Shown in pieces: positions 46,630-58,222 of a stretch of 64,000 nt of DNA. The notes below the pieces were generated by a model, which was given only the letters and a program-made list of their open reading frames with translations, was not told the DNA's origin and searched no databases. The stretch is taken from assembly GCA_029449245.1 (NCBI GenBank), contig JANATF010000011.1, positions 186,001 to 250,000 on the forward strand. Direction: 5' to 3'. The position numbers were made by a program, and so were the translations under genes. Each line of letters starts with the position of its first letter. The first letter of the stretch is position 1. Source of the stretch: Mortierella alpina (taxonomy: Eukaryota; Mortierellomycota; Mortierellomycetes; Mortierellales; Mortierellaceae).

Positions 46630-49600
46630 GGTGAAGGACTGATGCAGAATGAAAGGTATATGCTGAAGAAGGACGTGTAAAAGGAGCGGAAGAGAGATAG
46701 ATAGAGCGAGAGCGCAAGGAGGTCAGGGACTTTCTTCCGAGGGCAAGAAAGGGGGCGAGACAAGAAGCACGGCAGAGTCAACGGATCATGCCTTGCTGGA
46801 GTGGATGAATGTGGGTAGGAAGGGATCAATGGGATCCTAAAGGGACGGATGAGAATCGAGAGAGCGGCGTTGGAATCAAGGTGCGTTGGGATGCAGGGAT
46901 GCAGGGATGCGATCAATGGGATTTGCAGGGAAGAAAGAGAGGCAAAGGACCAGCCACGGCCAGCGCGCTTCTTATATGGGGGCAAAGGGGCTCGTGAAGA
47001 CAGCGTGCTGGAATAGGGTACAAGTCAATCGCACGCACGCTCGCTCGCAATGCGAATCATATGCTTTTGGTCGTTGCTCTGGTGCAGGCAGACGATACTA
47101 CTCAATGGCGCGCATTGAATTGGCAAGCCCATGTATAAACTGTTCATACCGCCGACTCGTGCTTTGTGTCCCGCTCGCTCTCAATAATCGCATTCTTGTC
47201 GTCTTATGTACTTCTGTTGTTTACTCTACACGATCATCCTGCTGCTTGATTTGAACTGGATAGGCATGTGGTGCTACTCATTCGTGTACACATCAAAAGG
47301 GAAAAAGAGAGACAGCGAAGGGGAGAAAAACAGGGATGATACGCATGGCACGGCCCGTCTCATCGACCAGGCAGAATAAAGGGACACAGGTGTGATAAAG
47401 AATTATCTATCATGAGCCAAGGACCATCTCGCAAGAGCCATCGACACCGCATCATACCGCGGTACCAGAGTACTACGCTACACGCTGCACCATACTATAC
47501 GCCTTTATTCTGTACAGGATACGGCAATCCCTACTACTGCTACAGCAAGGCATGGACTGCTACTTGCCGTAGCTCAAGTAGGATCAAGGAATAGCAGAGC
47601 GCAAGGTCATTGATGATGTAAGTTGTGACAATGCCGTGGTTGCAGAGAGCCAACAGGGGTAGAGCAGGATGAGAGCACGAGCACACCCTAAATCCTCCTT
47701 TTCTCCTCGGGCACCCCTCATAGTTCTATATTCGTGCATCCATACGGCTGTTGAACCCAACCATGGCTGCCCAATTTTCTCATCATAAATGAACACATCA
47801 GGGCTGAGAGCCTGCACTTCATGGCATTCTCGCACTGCATGCACGTCTGACGCCTCACCAGTGCAGTGCACTAGCTACGGATGGTGACTCCTCGCAAAAG
47901 TACATTATCTTCTACCCAGGGCTCGAGTCTTCCAGTACGGTAGGCGTGTCATTATCGATAGTCGTCATTCATCCCCGAGCATTCACTAAGGAGATACGGG
48001 GCAAAGTCACTGTCATATGTTAGCATAAGGAAGGAGCTGTCATTGAAAAAAATGCTCTTAGGTGGCACTGTCATCTATCACCTGTCCAGTTCCGATTGAG
48101 GACTCGGGGGCAAGTAGGGCAAATGGACAGTGCTTAAGCGCCTGTCCAAGCCAGGCGAACAGACCACCGCGGCTGCTGCTGTAGTCGAGAAGATCTGGGC
48201 ATGATTCCGCTATTTTTTTTATCGTCTCAGGGGTGTAGGGCATTGAGCATGAGAGAAGATCGAAATTTGAGCCATGGAACAGAAGCGATAGAGCAACTGG
48301 AGGAAGCAGATCTTGCTGCATACCATCCATTCCGCCAGCCGATACCATAATCTAAAACACTTTACCTTTCACTCCGTCTATAGGCGCAAGCTCCGTGTCC
48401 GTGCATTCGGATGTAGCGACCATCTCTAAAGCCATCGTCCCTTTCGCCGTAATGGAGTTTTTTTTCCTTTGGCTAAGCAGTTCTGCAATGCTGTGTCCTC
48501 CGAGGCGATTTTGCTCAATGCTTCGCCTCACCCATCTCTATGATTGAACGACAACCATGCACTGGCTTCGATCAATTTATTTCGCCGGGCGTACAGTGCT
48601 AGGCAAAAAAGAACTTTACCTTTTCCCTTGCATCTTAAAAATGGGTATAATGGAAAGTGCCCAATTGTTGGGTGACATGGACTGCCCAAGGGTATTAGAC
48701 AATACTCAACAAGCATCATCTGCAAAGAAGCAGCAAAAGCAGACTGCTATGGTGGACTTTGAAAAATGAACCGATAAGAATCGGCATCCCCAACATCTGC
48801 GTCACCGTGCTGTTTGCACCACCAAACTACCAACAATGAAGATCACATTCTATGGACGTGGAGTTACTGAAGCAGCAGGTGTGCCCTAGTCTCAGGATTC
48901 GGAAACAGAAGGGCCAGTGTCGGAAAAAAAGGCAACATGAAAATGATGAATAGAGGCGCATGGAGTACTTGCATGGCCATGCGACATGAAAGTGATGAAA
49001 CCCAACGCAGCATTGTTGGCGACGCGAGTAGTGGAAGGGGGAAGAGGGGGGGAAGGGTTGGATAGCTAAAGTAAACGAGTAAGGCCAGCCAGCAATTTTC
49101 ATATGCCAAAACGCAGTTCATAGATAACGCCTCATGTTTCTTCGGCCCCTGACTCGTCAAGGAGTACACGCACTGACACTGACACCAGGAACACAGGGCC
49201 GGGCGTAGACGACTGCATACTTGTGTACATGTTCGTTGAAATGAAAACGTGGTCGGCATCATGGCATGACGTGGTATGGGACGATGACGATCATAAAGCT
49301 TTGCATAGCGCTTGGCATTTCATGGAAAGATCTCCATCGAGCAAGTCGTGCAGGGGAATGCTCTAGGCAGAATGTATAATGTATACGCAGTGCGCAAGAT
49401 TGTTCCCGTGAGTTGCTTGGTATGACTTTTAGATTAATACCGGACATGACCCAAAGGTGTGCCATAGGAATGGATGACGACGCAGTATGCTTGTTCTCTT
49501 GGGTTCTCTTGGGCGCAGGAACGAAAGAGCGCTGACAATGTGGAAGAGCTTTGTTGGAGGTACACAGTGAGTCAGCAGCAATACTTGCTGGGCGCATGCC

Positions 49601-50339
49601 TCAAGACTTTCTTTATTTGCACGATCAGAGCAACGCCAGGGGTGACGATCTCTTTCGCATCGGTGCTTCTTGACAGGAAGCGTGGCTGGCGGGGACATTT
49701 CTCGCGTGTCACTGGGCTCACGTTACCGTCGTACTCAAGGTATCAAGGCCGTGGTACTCTTGCATGCTGTTGGCTGGATTCAAAAGCCCGCTGTCATTGA
49801 ATTGACGAATGACTCTCGGAAATCGTCGCTCGATCTGCGCCATCTTCTCCACAAAGAAGTCTTCTTCAAGTTAGTTCTCTCTGTAGAAGAAAAGTCTCGA
49901 GGACCTGGATATTAAGGCAACCCTCGTTCACACACATCAATTTGCCTTTGAGAAACGAGCACGGCTATGGAGGTCCTAGCTCAGGAGCGGGCTATAGGAG
50001 AGAGAAGAGCCAGACAAGAGGGACAAGAGGGACAAGAGGGATGGTGCAAAGAGAGGGAGGCGGGAGAGCGAGAGAGAGCGAGAAGAGACAGCGAGAGCAG
50101 ACCTCCCTGAAAGAAGGTCGCATCCAGGTTGCCCGCCCCTCGCGATTGGCTCGATCCACGCCACCGCAATCTTGTTCACCCGCCCACTCACCTTTTCACT
50201 TTTCGCCCTTTTCCCTTTCCACACACTGTCCTCACTGCTCCTCCCTGCTCCTCACTGTTCCTCACTGTCCTCACTGTCCTCGCTGTCCTCGTCGTCTTTA
50301 TCCCTCCCGCCATCCGTCCTCGCCGCCCTCCTCGCCACC
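46630..50339. other. Gene-poor 3.7 kb
   Basis: From left to right: the leader and promoter of the 637-aa protein; about 3 kb without any gene I can defend, apart from a weak candidate at 48.06-48.35 kb; then the GTP cyclohydrolase leader. The last part contains three tandem GACAAGAGG units (50017-50040) and a pyrimidine tract of repeated TCCTCACTG (50227-50290), typical of leaders in this window. Confidence 0.45.
48058..48348 (-). CDS. Hypothetical ORF (96 aa), possible gene remnant
   Basis: Open frame with protein-like composition (YTPETIKKIAESCPDLLDYS, GGLFAWLGQALKHCPFALLA). A second frame on the same strand at 47584-47871 (SPDVFIYDEKIGQPWLGSTA) has a similar look. Together they could be exons or relics of one gene, but I cannot join them convincingly and recognise neither. 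Confidence 0.22.
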   Translation of the reverse strand: MVSAGGMDGMQQDLLPPVALSLLFHGSNFDLLSCSMPYTPETIKKIAESCPDLLDYSSSRGGLFAWLGQALKHCPFALLAPESSIGTGQVIDDSAT

Positions 50340-52305
50340 ATGTCCCACACTCCAACCAGCCCCAAGACCGCCAGCAGCGTTGAGTAAGCTCTCTCTTCTT
50401 GGGCTTCATTCCTCCATCCATTCAGCATCATGTTTGATCAGATCTCAGACTCGCCACTCCTCAATCGAGACCAAGAGAGGCACCTTGTCTCTGCTATATG
50501 GGTATTCATTCCAAACCGCCCTTGACGACAGGATGTCCTCTCCACAATGGCGGGAATATGCTCGGGCACTCCATTGAGCTATTCCGTGGCTTCCCCCGCA
50601 CAGAGTTGCGGCAAAACAAATTAAGAAAAGCCAGTCGGTCCCAGGGTGGAGTCACAGTGCAGAGACCCCCTCGCTGCTTTCATGACCATGTGTGGGAATT
50701 GACCGGGGATCGCGCAAAGTGCCTTTTCTTGTTTTTAGTGGCAAATCGACTGCATTGCAGCTTAATTGCAAGGGTCGATCGTTATATCTTTGTGTTGCAG
50801 GCTGCAGCATCCGTGAAGCCCACTCAGCTGGAAAATATTTTCCCCCTTCTGTTGCCCACAGCTTTCCCACGGAACTGAACCAAAACGATGATTAATCGCA
50901 TTACCTTTTTCGGTCCATATAGACTGGTTCATCCGACTGCGAAGCAGGCCCTTCTCAACCATGCTCTGACAGGGCATTCGCACAGTCCCGGACAGAACTA
51001 CCTCAAGTCAGAGTCGCCCGAAGGCAGGAGCGCCACCCCAATCGACTTTGATGGCCTGAGCTTTCCCAGTAAGGATGGGTCCAGTGTCTAAATGATTTTC
51101 GCTTTTTAGCGTCGTTTCGGAGGCAGATTCATTAATATGCATTTCTGGTTCTGGCTCGCGTGGCGTAGGCATCGGAGCTAGAGACCGCAGAGAGGACACA
51201 GAGGGGCAGCGTGCAGCGAGAATCGAAAAGATCGCAGGCTCTGTCCGCACCATCCTGGAATGTATTGGCGAGGATCCTGACCGGGAGGGACTTCTCAAGA
51301 CCCCAGAACGCTATGCCAAGGCTCTGATGTTCTTTTCCAAAGGATATGAGGAGAGCGTTACCCGTAAGTCGGCACTTGGAATGGACTCAATTGCTATCAT
51401 TTTGTCATGCATGGCTCCGACATCACTGCGTGTTGTTCTGCATGACTCACCATAATCTGGCAGAACGGGGACTAATACCGCATATCGTTTTTTGTCTCCT
51501 GCTTTAGATTTGATGAACAAGGCATTGTTCCAAGAAGGTACGGGAAGATAGCCATGATCCAGAGCTCAAGGAGGGGAGAGGCGGACTTGAGACTTTTTTT
51601 CTTGAGCATGGAGTTAACGCTCTGATCTGGCATTTAATCCACTGTAGATCACGACGAAATGGTGATCGTCAAGGACATTGACGTATTCTCCTTATGCGAG
51701 CACCACATGGTTCCATTTACTGGCAAGGTGAGCACAAACGGATATCGGCGAATATTTATTTTTACGTTTATGACGTCCAATTGCCCTATTGCTGTCTGAC
51801 CACGAGGATCGGCTCTGATGGTTGGAACCATATTATAGATCCATATCGGATACATCCCCAAAAATGGCAAGGTCGTGGGTCTTAGCAAGATTGCGCGTCT
51901 GGCAGAAATGTTCAGCAGGCGCCTTCAGGTTCAGGAGCGCCTTACAAAGCAAGTAGCAATGGCGCTGCAAGAGTTGCTGGATCCTTTGGGCGTTGCTGTT
52001 GTCATGGAGGCGAGGTACAGTAGCGGTCCATACTTTTCTCCCCCCCCCCCCCACTCATGCCGATTCTCGTGTCCCCATGCCGATTTTCGTGTTCTCATGC
52101 CATTCATGCAACTAACCCGCCCCTGGTATTTCTTTTTTTCGGTGAATCTTCCGGTGGTGTGTTTTCTAGCCATTTCTGTATGGTGATGAGAGGAGTTCAA
52201 AAGCCAGGAAGTCAGACAATCACCAGTTCGATGTTTGGCTGCTTCCGTGACCAAGGCAAGACCAGGGAGGAGTTCTTGTCATTGATCAGAAGACGTGGTG
52301 TGTAG
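50340..52305 (+). CDS. FOL2: GTP cyclohydrolase I
   Basis: Converts GTP to dihydroneopterin triphosphate, the first step to folate and, in Mortierella, tetrahydrobiopterin. Seven exons: 50340-50383, 50923-51068, 51169-51363, 51508-51537, 51648-51727, 51839-52014 and 52170-52305; phases 2, 1, 1, 1, 0, 2 match; 268 residues. Conserved core: [20 protein letters not shown], then FFSKGYEE, the zinc-binding [14 protein letters not shown] (Cys155, His158), [25 protein letters not shown], then [13 protein letters not shown] with the second zinc cysteine at 227, ending E-F-L-S-L-I-R-R. The core is certain. The first exon is separated by a 539-bp intron and chosen by phase and leader context only, so the N-terminus is tentative. 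Confidence 0.93.
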
Positions 52306-53020
52306 AGGACCCATTCTTTTGTCATGCCAGTAGGGCTTAGTTTGATACCTGTGTGGGTTTGTTGTTTTATTTAGAAGTCCATCGCCCTTTGCCATTTTTT
52401 CAGTAGTGGGCGGTCCCCCCTTTCTTGTGTGTATATAGAGTCGATACAGTTGTTCGTGTGAGGATTGACCTTTTCTGCATGATGTTCAATAGAATCCTTT
52501 TTTTTTGAGCGAATTTGCTGGGGTAAAAAAATTGCCATCGTTCACCCTTGTTGTCGGGCTGTGCTCTCTGGGAAGATGCTGCGGCCACAAACCACGAACC
52601 AGTCGAGTTTTGGAAAGTGACGCCTTTCCTCTGGACCCCTAGCCCTTTGGCCCCTGCGGCTGCCCCTTTGCGGTGAGGATTGCCTTCCTTCGCTGCAGCG
52701 ACAGGCATGCCCGCAGGGGGGCGAATGTGGTGTCCCGCCCTCGACAGTGTTGTGCGCAAGGACGGCTTTGTGGTATGCAACGGGCTCAGCCCTTGTCGCA
52801 CTGCCTGATTGGCGCGAGACCCGCGTTGGCCAGTGTTTTCACAGCATACGCGGAGGCAGTGCGGAATTCGAGGAAGCATTAAAAACCAAAAACACAAAAT
52901 ATGACCCAGACCCGCCCTTTCATCTCCATTCCTCAAACACTTCCCATCTCCTTCCGACGACATTCCGCCGTTGCCCCAACCCACCCTCGTTCCTTTTTAG
53001 ACAACACGACCTTGCACAGC
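52306..53020. other. Intergenic, copine promoter side
   Basis: 0.7 kb between GTP cyclohydrolase and copine, both on the plus strand. The left part is the 3' untranslated region; the right part is a C-rich copine leader (52915-53020). No supported coding sequence. Confidence 0.4.
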
Positions 53021-56000
53021 ATGATGCATGCCGCGCCAGTGGCGATGATGCCCCCACCCCCCACCTCCAGGGTCGAGCTCAAGATCAGGTGCAAGTACGT
53101 TTGCGTCACGTTGCAGCTCGACGCGCACACCGTGGGTATTCGCGTCCTGTTGGACAAGTGTTACCCAAAGTGCAGGATTATCTAACGCTCGTTTTGAATG
53201 TGCCATCCATAGAAAGCTTATCAACAGAGATGCGACCTCATACAGTGACCCACAAGTGTTCCTCTTTCTCGAGGACAAGCACACTGGGCAATGGTCAAAG
53301 ACTGCGTACGCCATGACCGAGCGTATCAAAGACAGTCTGAACCCTGTCTTTGTCAAGGGTCTTGAGATGGACTACCGCTTCGAGACCGTGCAACGACTCA
53401 AGTTTGTTGTGTATGACATTGACGACAAGCACAGCGGTAAGTTTTCAGACCAAGACTTCCAGGGTGAGGCGACCTGCGATTTGGGCTCCATCATCGGGGC
53501 CAGAGGCGGACAGTTAGCACTCAACCTTGTGCACCCAAGATTTAATACTACTGGCAACCAAGGAAGAGGAACAATTATTATTCGAGCAGAGGAGCTCTCG
53601 ACCTCCAAGCGTGTGCTCAAGTAGGTTGCACAATGCGTTCTTGTTTTTTTATTTCTCGCAGCCCCGTTATGTTGATGCTGTTGTGTGGATATTGTGCAGG
53701 CATTGTGTGGTCGACAAACAAAAAAAAAAAGATCAGGGACGTTGTGCTTTTTGAAAGATGAGGCTAGAAAACAGATGGCTGGGACTAACCACAGATCTCC
53801 ACAACCACATCTTCCCGCGCCCGCGCCCCCTTGCTTGTAACTAGCTTCGCCATTCGAGCCAATGATCTTACAAAGAAGGGTCTATTCAAGTCGCCCCCTT
53901 CGGCCTTCCTTGTTATTCAGCGCGCCAACGACAACGGCACGTTCTCCCCTGTCTACAAGTCTAATGTGGTGGCCTCGAATGATGACCCTATCTGGAAGCC
54001 ATTCGCAATCAAGGAGGTGATTCTCTGTAACGGCGATCCCAATCGTCCACTGAAGATCGAGGTCATGAGCCATAAAAGCAGTGGAAGTATGTGAACTCAT
54101 AGCTGCATGCAGGTTTTTTCTTTTTGTTTGCTGCAAGGCAGCCCCCCGGTAATCCTATTTATCTGCATCCTAATGGCTCGTTTCTCTTTCTGCCCATAGC
54201 GCACACTGTCCTTGGTACCACTGCTGTCTTCACGGCCGCAGAGCTGAGTCGCCGCTCGTTCCCTCACGCGATGGCAATCCCTCCAATGACGGGCAGCTCG
54301 GTGTTGACCATTCAAAGCTTTTCCGTGACGGAGCCACCAACGTTCATGGATTTCCTCGCCGGCGGCGGCACCTTGGGCCTCTGTGTCGCCATCGACTTTA
54401 CTCAGAGCAACGGTGATCCCAAGAGCCCTCAGTCTCTTCATTTCAAGAACCCGACAGGAGAGAATGACTATACACGAGCGATTCGCAGTGTTGGAAATAT
54501 CCTGCAGTGCTATGACACCGACAAGTTGATCCCCGCGTACGGATTTGGCGGACGACTTGGCGGCCAGGTCAGCCACGCGTTCCCATTAAACGGCAACCCC
54601 AGCAACGTAAGGAAGGCTACAGATCGCTACAGAGTCGGCTCTGTTGATGGTACGCGTCCAGTAAGATTAACCCAGGCTTTTCACTTGTCCTCGATATTCG
54701 TATATAGCCGGAAGTGTATGGCGTTGATGGCCTCCTGGCTGCTTACTGGCATGCTTTGACATTTGCAGAGTTGTATGGTCCCACAAACTTTGCGCCTGTT
54801 ATCTCGGCAGCAACTGATATTGCCCAGCAGTGTGAGAAGCACGTTGGTGGATACACTGTCCTCTTAATTCTCACAGACGGCGCCATCACGGACATGTAAG
54901 AACAAGCTGACAGTTGCTCGCCCTGTTGCTCTTCAGTCAGCCTTTCGCGCCAACTAACCCTATTCATCATCGACTCTAACAGGAACGAAACCGTAAAGGC
55001 GATCCGCAAGGCGAGCAAGCATCCCATGTCGATAATAATTGTGGGCGTCGGTCGTGCTCAATTCACGTCTGTAAGTACTCTTTCACTAGGCTACGCGAGG
55101 CATGGGGCAAACCCAATATTATGGCGCTCACCCTCTTTCTCAATTGTGGTAGATGAACGTCCTTGATGGCGACGACGGGGACGCTACCGTCTTCAAGAAG
55201 AGTCGCGACATTGTCCAGTTCGTTGCCGCATGCGACTACCTGCCCAACAATGAGCATGGCCTAGCAGCAGCGCTGTTGGCAGAGCTGCCCGACCAGTTCA
55301 TCTCGTACATGACAATCAACAACATCAAGCCGCCGCCTCCCATCAGGGTTGAGACGATGGCCATTCCTGTTGTCGGTGCACCGGGCGTCATGCCAATGCC
55401 AGGTGCTCCAGGTGCTCCCCCCATGCCCACCATCGCTCCCACGCACGCCGCACCAGTCTCTCAGCCGCAGGCAGGACAGTATCCGCCTCCTGCCGCCCAT
55501 CCAGGACATTACGCGCCTCCCTCGGGCTCACCGCTCCTTGGACAGTACGCTCCACCCGCAGGCCCTCCAGCTCCACAGCCCGCACCGGCAGGATCACCTA
55601 GCCTTGCGCATCACCAGCATCCTGCCACGAGCCAGCCCTACCCAGGGGGTGCCTATCCTCCACAGGCACCTCACCCGTATGGCGCCTATCCACAGCAGCC
55701 TTCCCCGTACGGGACTGCTCCTGGTCATCAGGCACCTTACTACCCACCGCAGCAAGGTGCTTACCCCGGTTACCCATCCCAGCAACCTGGATACCCGCCC
55801 CAGCAACCAGGCTACCCTCCTGCAGGACAGCCACCTTACCCAGGACAGCCACCGTACCCAGGTCACTCGCCCCAGCCCCAGCATCAGCAGCCTGCCTATC
55901 CTGGATACCCTCCCCAGCCCAATTACGGATATCCTGCTGCATCTGCTCCTGTTCCTGGGGCTCCTGTGCCGCCACAGGTACATGGCGCCAGAGAGATCAA

Positions 56001-56151
56001 ACCAATGTCTAAGGCAGCTGACAGCTTGGCAGCCACTGTGGCAGCCATGTCCATTGCTTCGACAACACCAGCGATTGTGCCATCCGCTAGCCAGCCTCCT
56101 CACGTGGGTGCTCCGCAGGCGCTTCAGAGTTCTGGCGAAGGCGCAAAGTGA
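53021..56151 (+). CDS. Copine with long Pro/Tyr/Gln-rich tail
   Basis: Calcium-dependent phospholipid-binding protein. Seven exons: 53021-53094, 53213-53620, 53845-54086, 54200-54606, 54708-54895, 54983-55070 and 55153-56151; phases 2, 2, 1, 0, 2, 0; 801 residues. Order: first C2 domain (VELKIRC, then DPQVFLFLED, FVVYDIDDKH, FQGEATCDLG), second C2 (FAIRANDLTKKGLFKS, SNDDPIWKPF), copine/vWA domain (GLCVAIDFTQSNGDP, ILQCYDTDKLIPAYGFGGRL, YTVLLILTDGAITDM, IIIVGVGRAQFTSM), then E-L-P-D-Q-F. The usual aspartates of the metal-binding DFTxSNG site are present. The last 270 residues are repeats of Pro-Tyr-Pro-Gly-Gln-Gln type, far longer than the short tail of animal or plant copines. Exon 2 ends AA before GTAGGT, which avoids an in-frame stop. 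Confidence 0.92.
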
Positions 56152-56298
56152 ATTGGATGAAATGAAGAAGAAAGGTGAACAATGTTGTTAGTGATATCGG
56201 TTGTAAACACTTGATGGATAAAATTCTTAAATGCTCTTTTGTATTGTGGTGTATATGGTTGATCCAATGGGTGATGATCGATGAGGGTGGTTGCTGGA

Positions 56299-57742
56299 CT
56301 AGTACGGGCTTGATCGAGCAGACTTTGCTTCAGACTGCGGAACAAAAATAAATGCAAACGTTCAGTTAGCGTAATGATCCCTTTGGAGAGTCCGAGATAT
56401 GGCTGTTCAAAAGTCTTTTCATGGTGGTTCAATTATTTTTTTTCGTACCTTGTGCTGTAATGGTGAGCTATGCCTTGAAGATGCACTGGCAGCAAGTGGT
56501 GAGGCGACGGTTGCAACAGCATCAGAAGTCCAAAGTCCCAGCTTGGCGTCTTCGCCTCCCGAGAACAAAATCCCCCGCTTGGGGTCCCAGCATGTACTCC
56601 TGACAATCTCATTATGTCCACCGTTCAGCACCTGGCACAGCTGTAGTGAGTCCGAGTTGACGTGTAGGATATTGATGTTACCCCTAGTAAAAAGAGAAAA
56701 AAAAGATGGTTGATAAGCATCTACCCAGAATATGGCGCATTGCGCGCCATCAAGTCTTAAAGCACAAAGCACACATACTCATTGGATCCCGAGAGCAAAT
56801 AAAGTCTTCCAGACTCTGGTTCATACTGACAATCGATGCCGTAGTCGACCGTCAAGCCCATGGCAGGTTTGCTGACGCCTCGGATATCTCCAAACTGATG
56901 AATAGCGTCTGCCTCCTCGCTGTTCCACAGCGATAAGGTTTCCATATGACTGAGACAGTAGATGTATTCCGAATGGGGTCCGAAGTAACCAATCTTGTTG
57001 ATACTCGCTCCTGTGTTCGACACCACCAACAACCCTTCATCCTCGTCCATGTCCGTCAGATCAAACTGACAGATCAGTCCATCGACAGAGCCCGTCATCA
57101 ATCGTGCAGGGTTGGTGGGGTGGAACTTGACGTTGGTGATGTCGTCGCTGTGTGATTCCGAGTAGGTCTTGAGCAACGTAGAGTTGCTGCTCCTGGCGTC
57201 AAAAAAGTGGATGTTGGCATCGAATTCCACAAGCTCGGTTCCTGCAGCGAGCACCTGCTCGGATGAGTTAAGGTCGAACGACAACAGAGGGTGCTTTTGA
57301 GGCGCTATTTCAAATGGTCAATAGAGGGTATCGGAAGAAGCGTTAGCGTGTCGTTTCTAGGGGATATGTTTATGCTTTGATCACAAAAGAGGAGTATCTT
57401 ACTGCTAAAGACCTGAACGGGTCCAGCGTCGGTCCTGAGGTCCCAAGCAGCGATGGATCCGTCCATGGAGGAGGACATGACGATGTTCTCGCCATGAGTC
57501 TTGATCTGGGTGATGGTGTTTGTGTGGAACTTGAGGACATTTTTGATGGCGAGTGTTGCAGGGTTGTACAGCTTGATCTCGTGGTTGGATGCCGAGACGA
57601 TCAGGTTGGCGCTGTTAGCAGCAATGTCAAAGATGTAGATGTCGCCGTGTGAGAATGCGGAGGTTTGCTTGAGGGCCAGCGGCGACTGGATGAGGCGCGG
57701 CTCATAGGTGATGGGGATCTGGGGAGCAAGGCCGTCGTTCAT
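56299..57742 (-). CDS. WD-repeat protein, WDR89-like
   Basis: Beta-propeller scaffold protein; the cellular role of WDR89 is poorly known. Four exons: 57742-57403, 57304-56779, 56683-56449 and 56334-56299, phases 1, 2, 0; 378 residues, close to animal WDR89. WD-like repeats: NLIVSASNHEIKLYNPAT, NIVMSSSMDGSIAAWDLRT, ARLMTGSVDGLICQFDLTD, EYIYCLSHMETLSLWN and, near the end, GILFSGGEDAKLGLWTSD. The paired HNEIVRSTCWD and GGEDAKLGLW wording supports the WDR89 assignment, as does the segment SNTGASINKIGYFG. Start at 57742 (MNDGLAPQIP) is preferred over an in-frame upstream ATG, because the upstream residues are hydrophobic and leader-like. Its promoter abuts the Tc1 element at 57898. Confidence 0.85.
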
Positions 57743-57897
57743 GCTGGCGAACAAAGAACAATGAAGAGGTGCTGAAGGTAAACGGAAAAGAAAACGACAT
57801 GTGTATAAAAAAAAAAAAGAGCACAAACACAAAAAGCAGTCTTAGAAACGCGCGCGACTGGACGCGCGCGCGCACGGCTCACCCACCTCCATTGCAT

Positions 57898-58143
57898 GGT
57901 CTTTTTTTTTCTTCCCAATCGTCGTACGTTTGCCCTATAGATAACTTAAAAACCAGAACGAAGACCAACCTCCGTACTTGGAAAAGTAAACAACGAATTG
58001 AAAAGACGTGCCATGCCAAAGTGATCTCCTTGATTAGAGGGCTAATTCACACCCCCATCCCCTGAATGCGGCTTGAATAGAAGGCTGATTCACACCCTCC
58101 CATCCCCTGAATGCGGCGGGAGGAACAAACGTAGACTACAAAG
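57898..58143 (+). repeat. Left terminal inverted repeat, with internal 43-bp duplication
   Basis: Partner of 58980-59186. It contains two copies of a segment running GGCT-x-ATTCACACCC to ATCCCCTGAATGCGGC (from about 58040 and 58083), while the right repeat has one; this explains most of the length difference. Confidence 0.8.
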
Positions 58144-58222
58144 TTGAAGATCCTGCCTTTTCATCTCAAAGTTGCCTCTACCTTTATTCGCTATTTTCAA
58201 CCTCTGACTTACTACCACATTT

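Noticed and set aside
53430-53455. Possible intron in copine starting at GGTAAGTTTTCAG
   Set aside because: A donor-like GTAAGT is present, but the frame reads straight through with conserved C2 residues (D-K-H-S-G-K-F-S-D-Q-D-F), and the would-be intron would be only a dozen bases.
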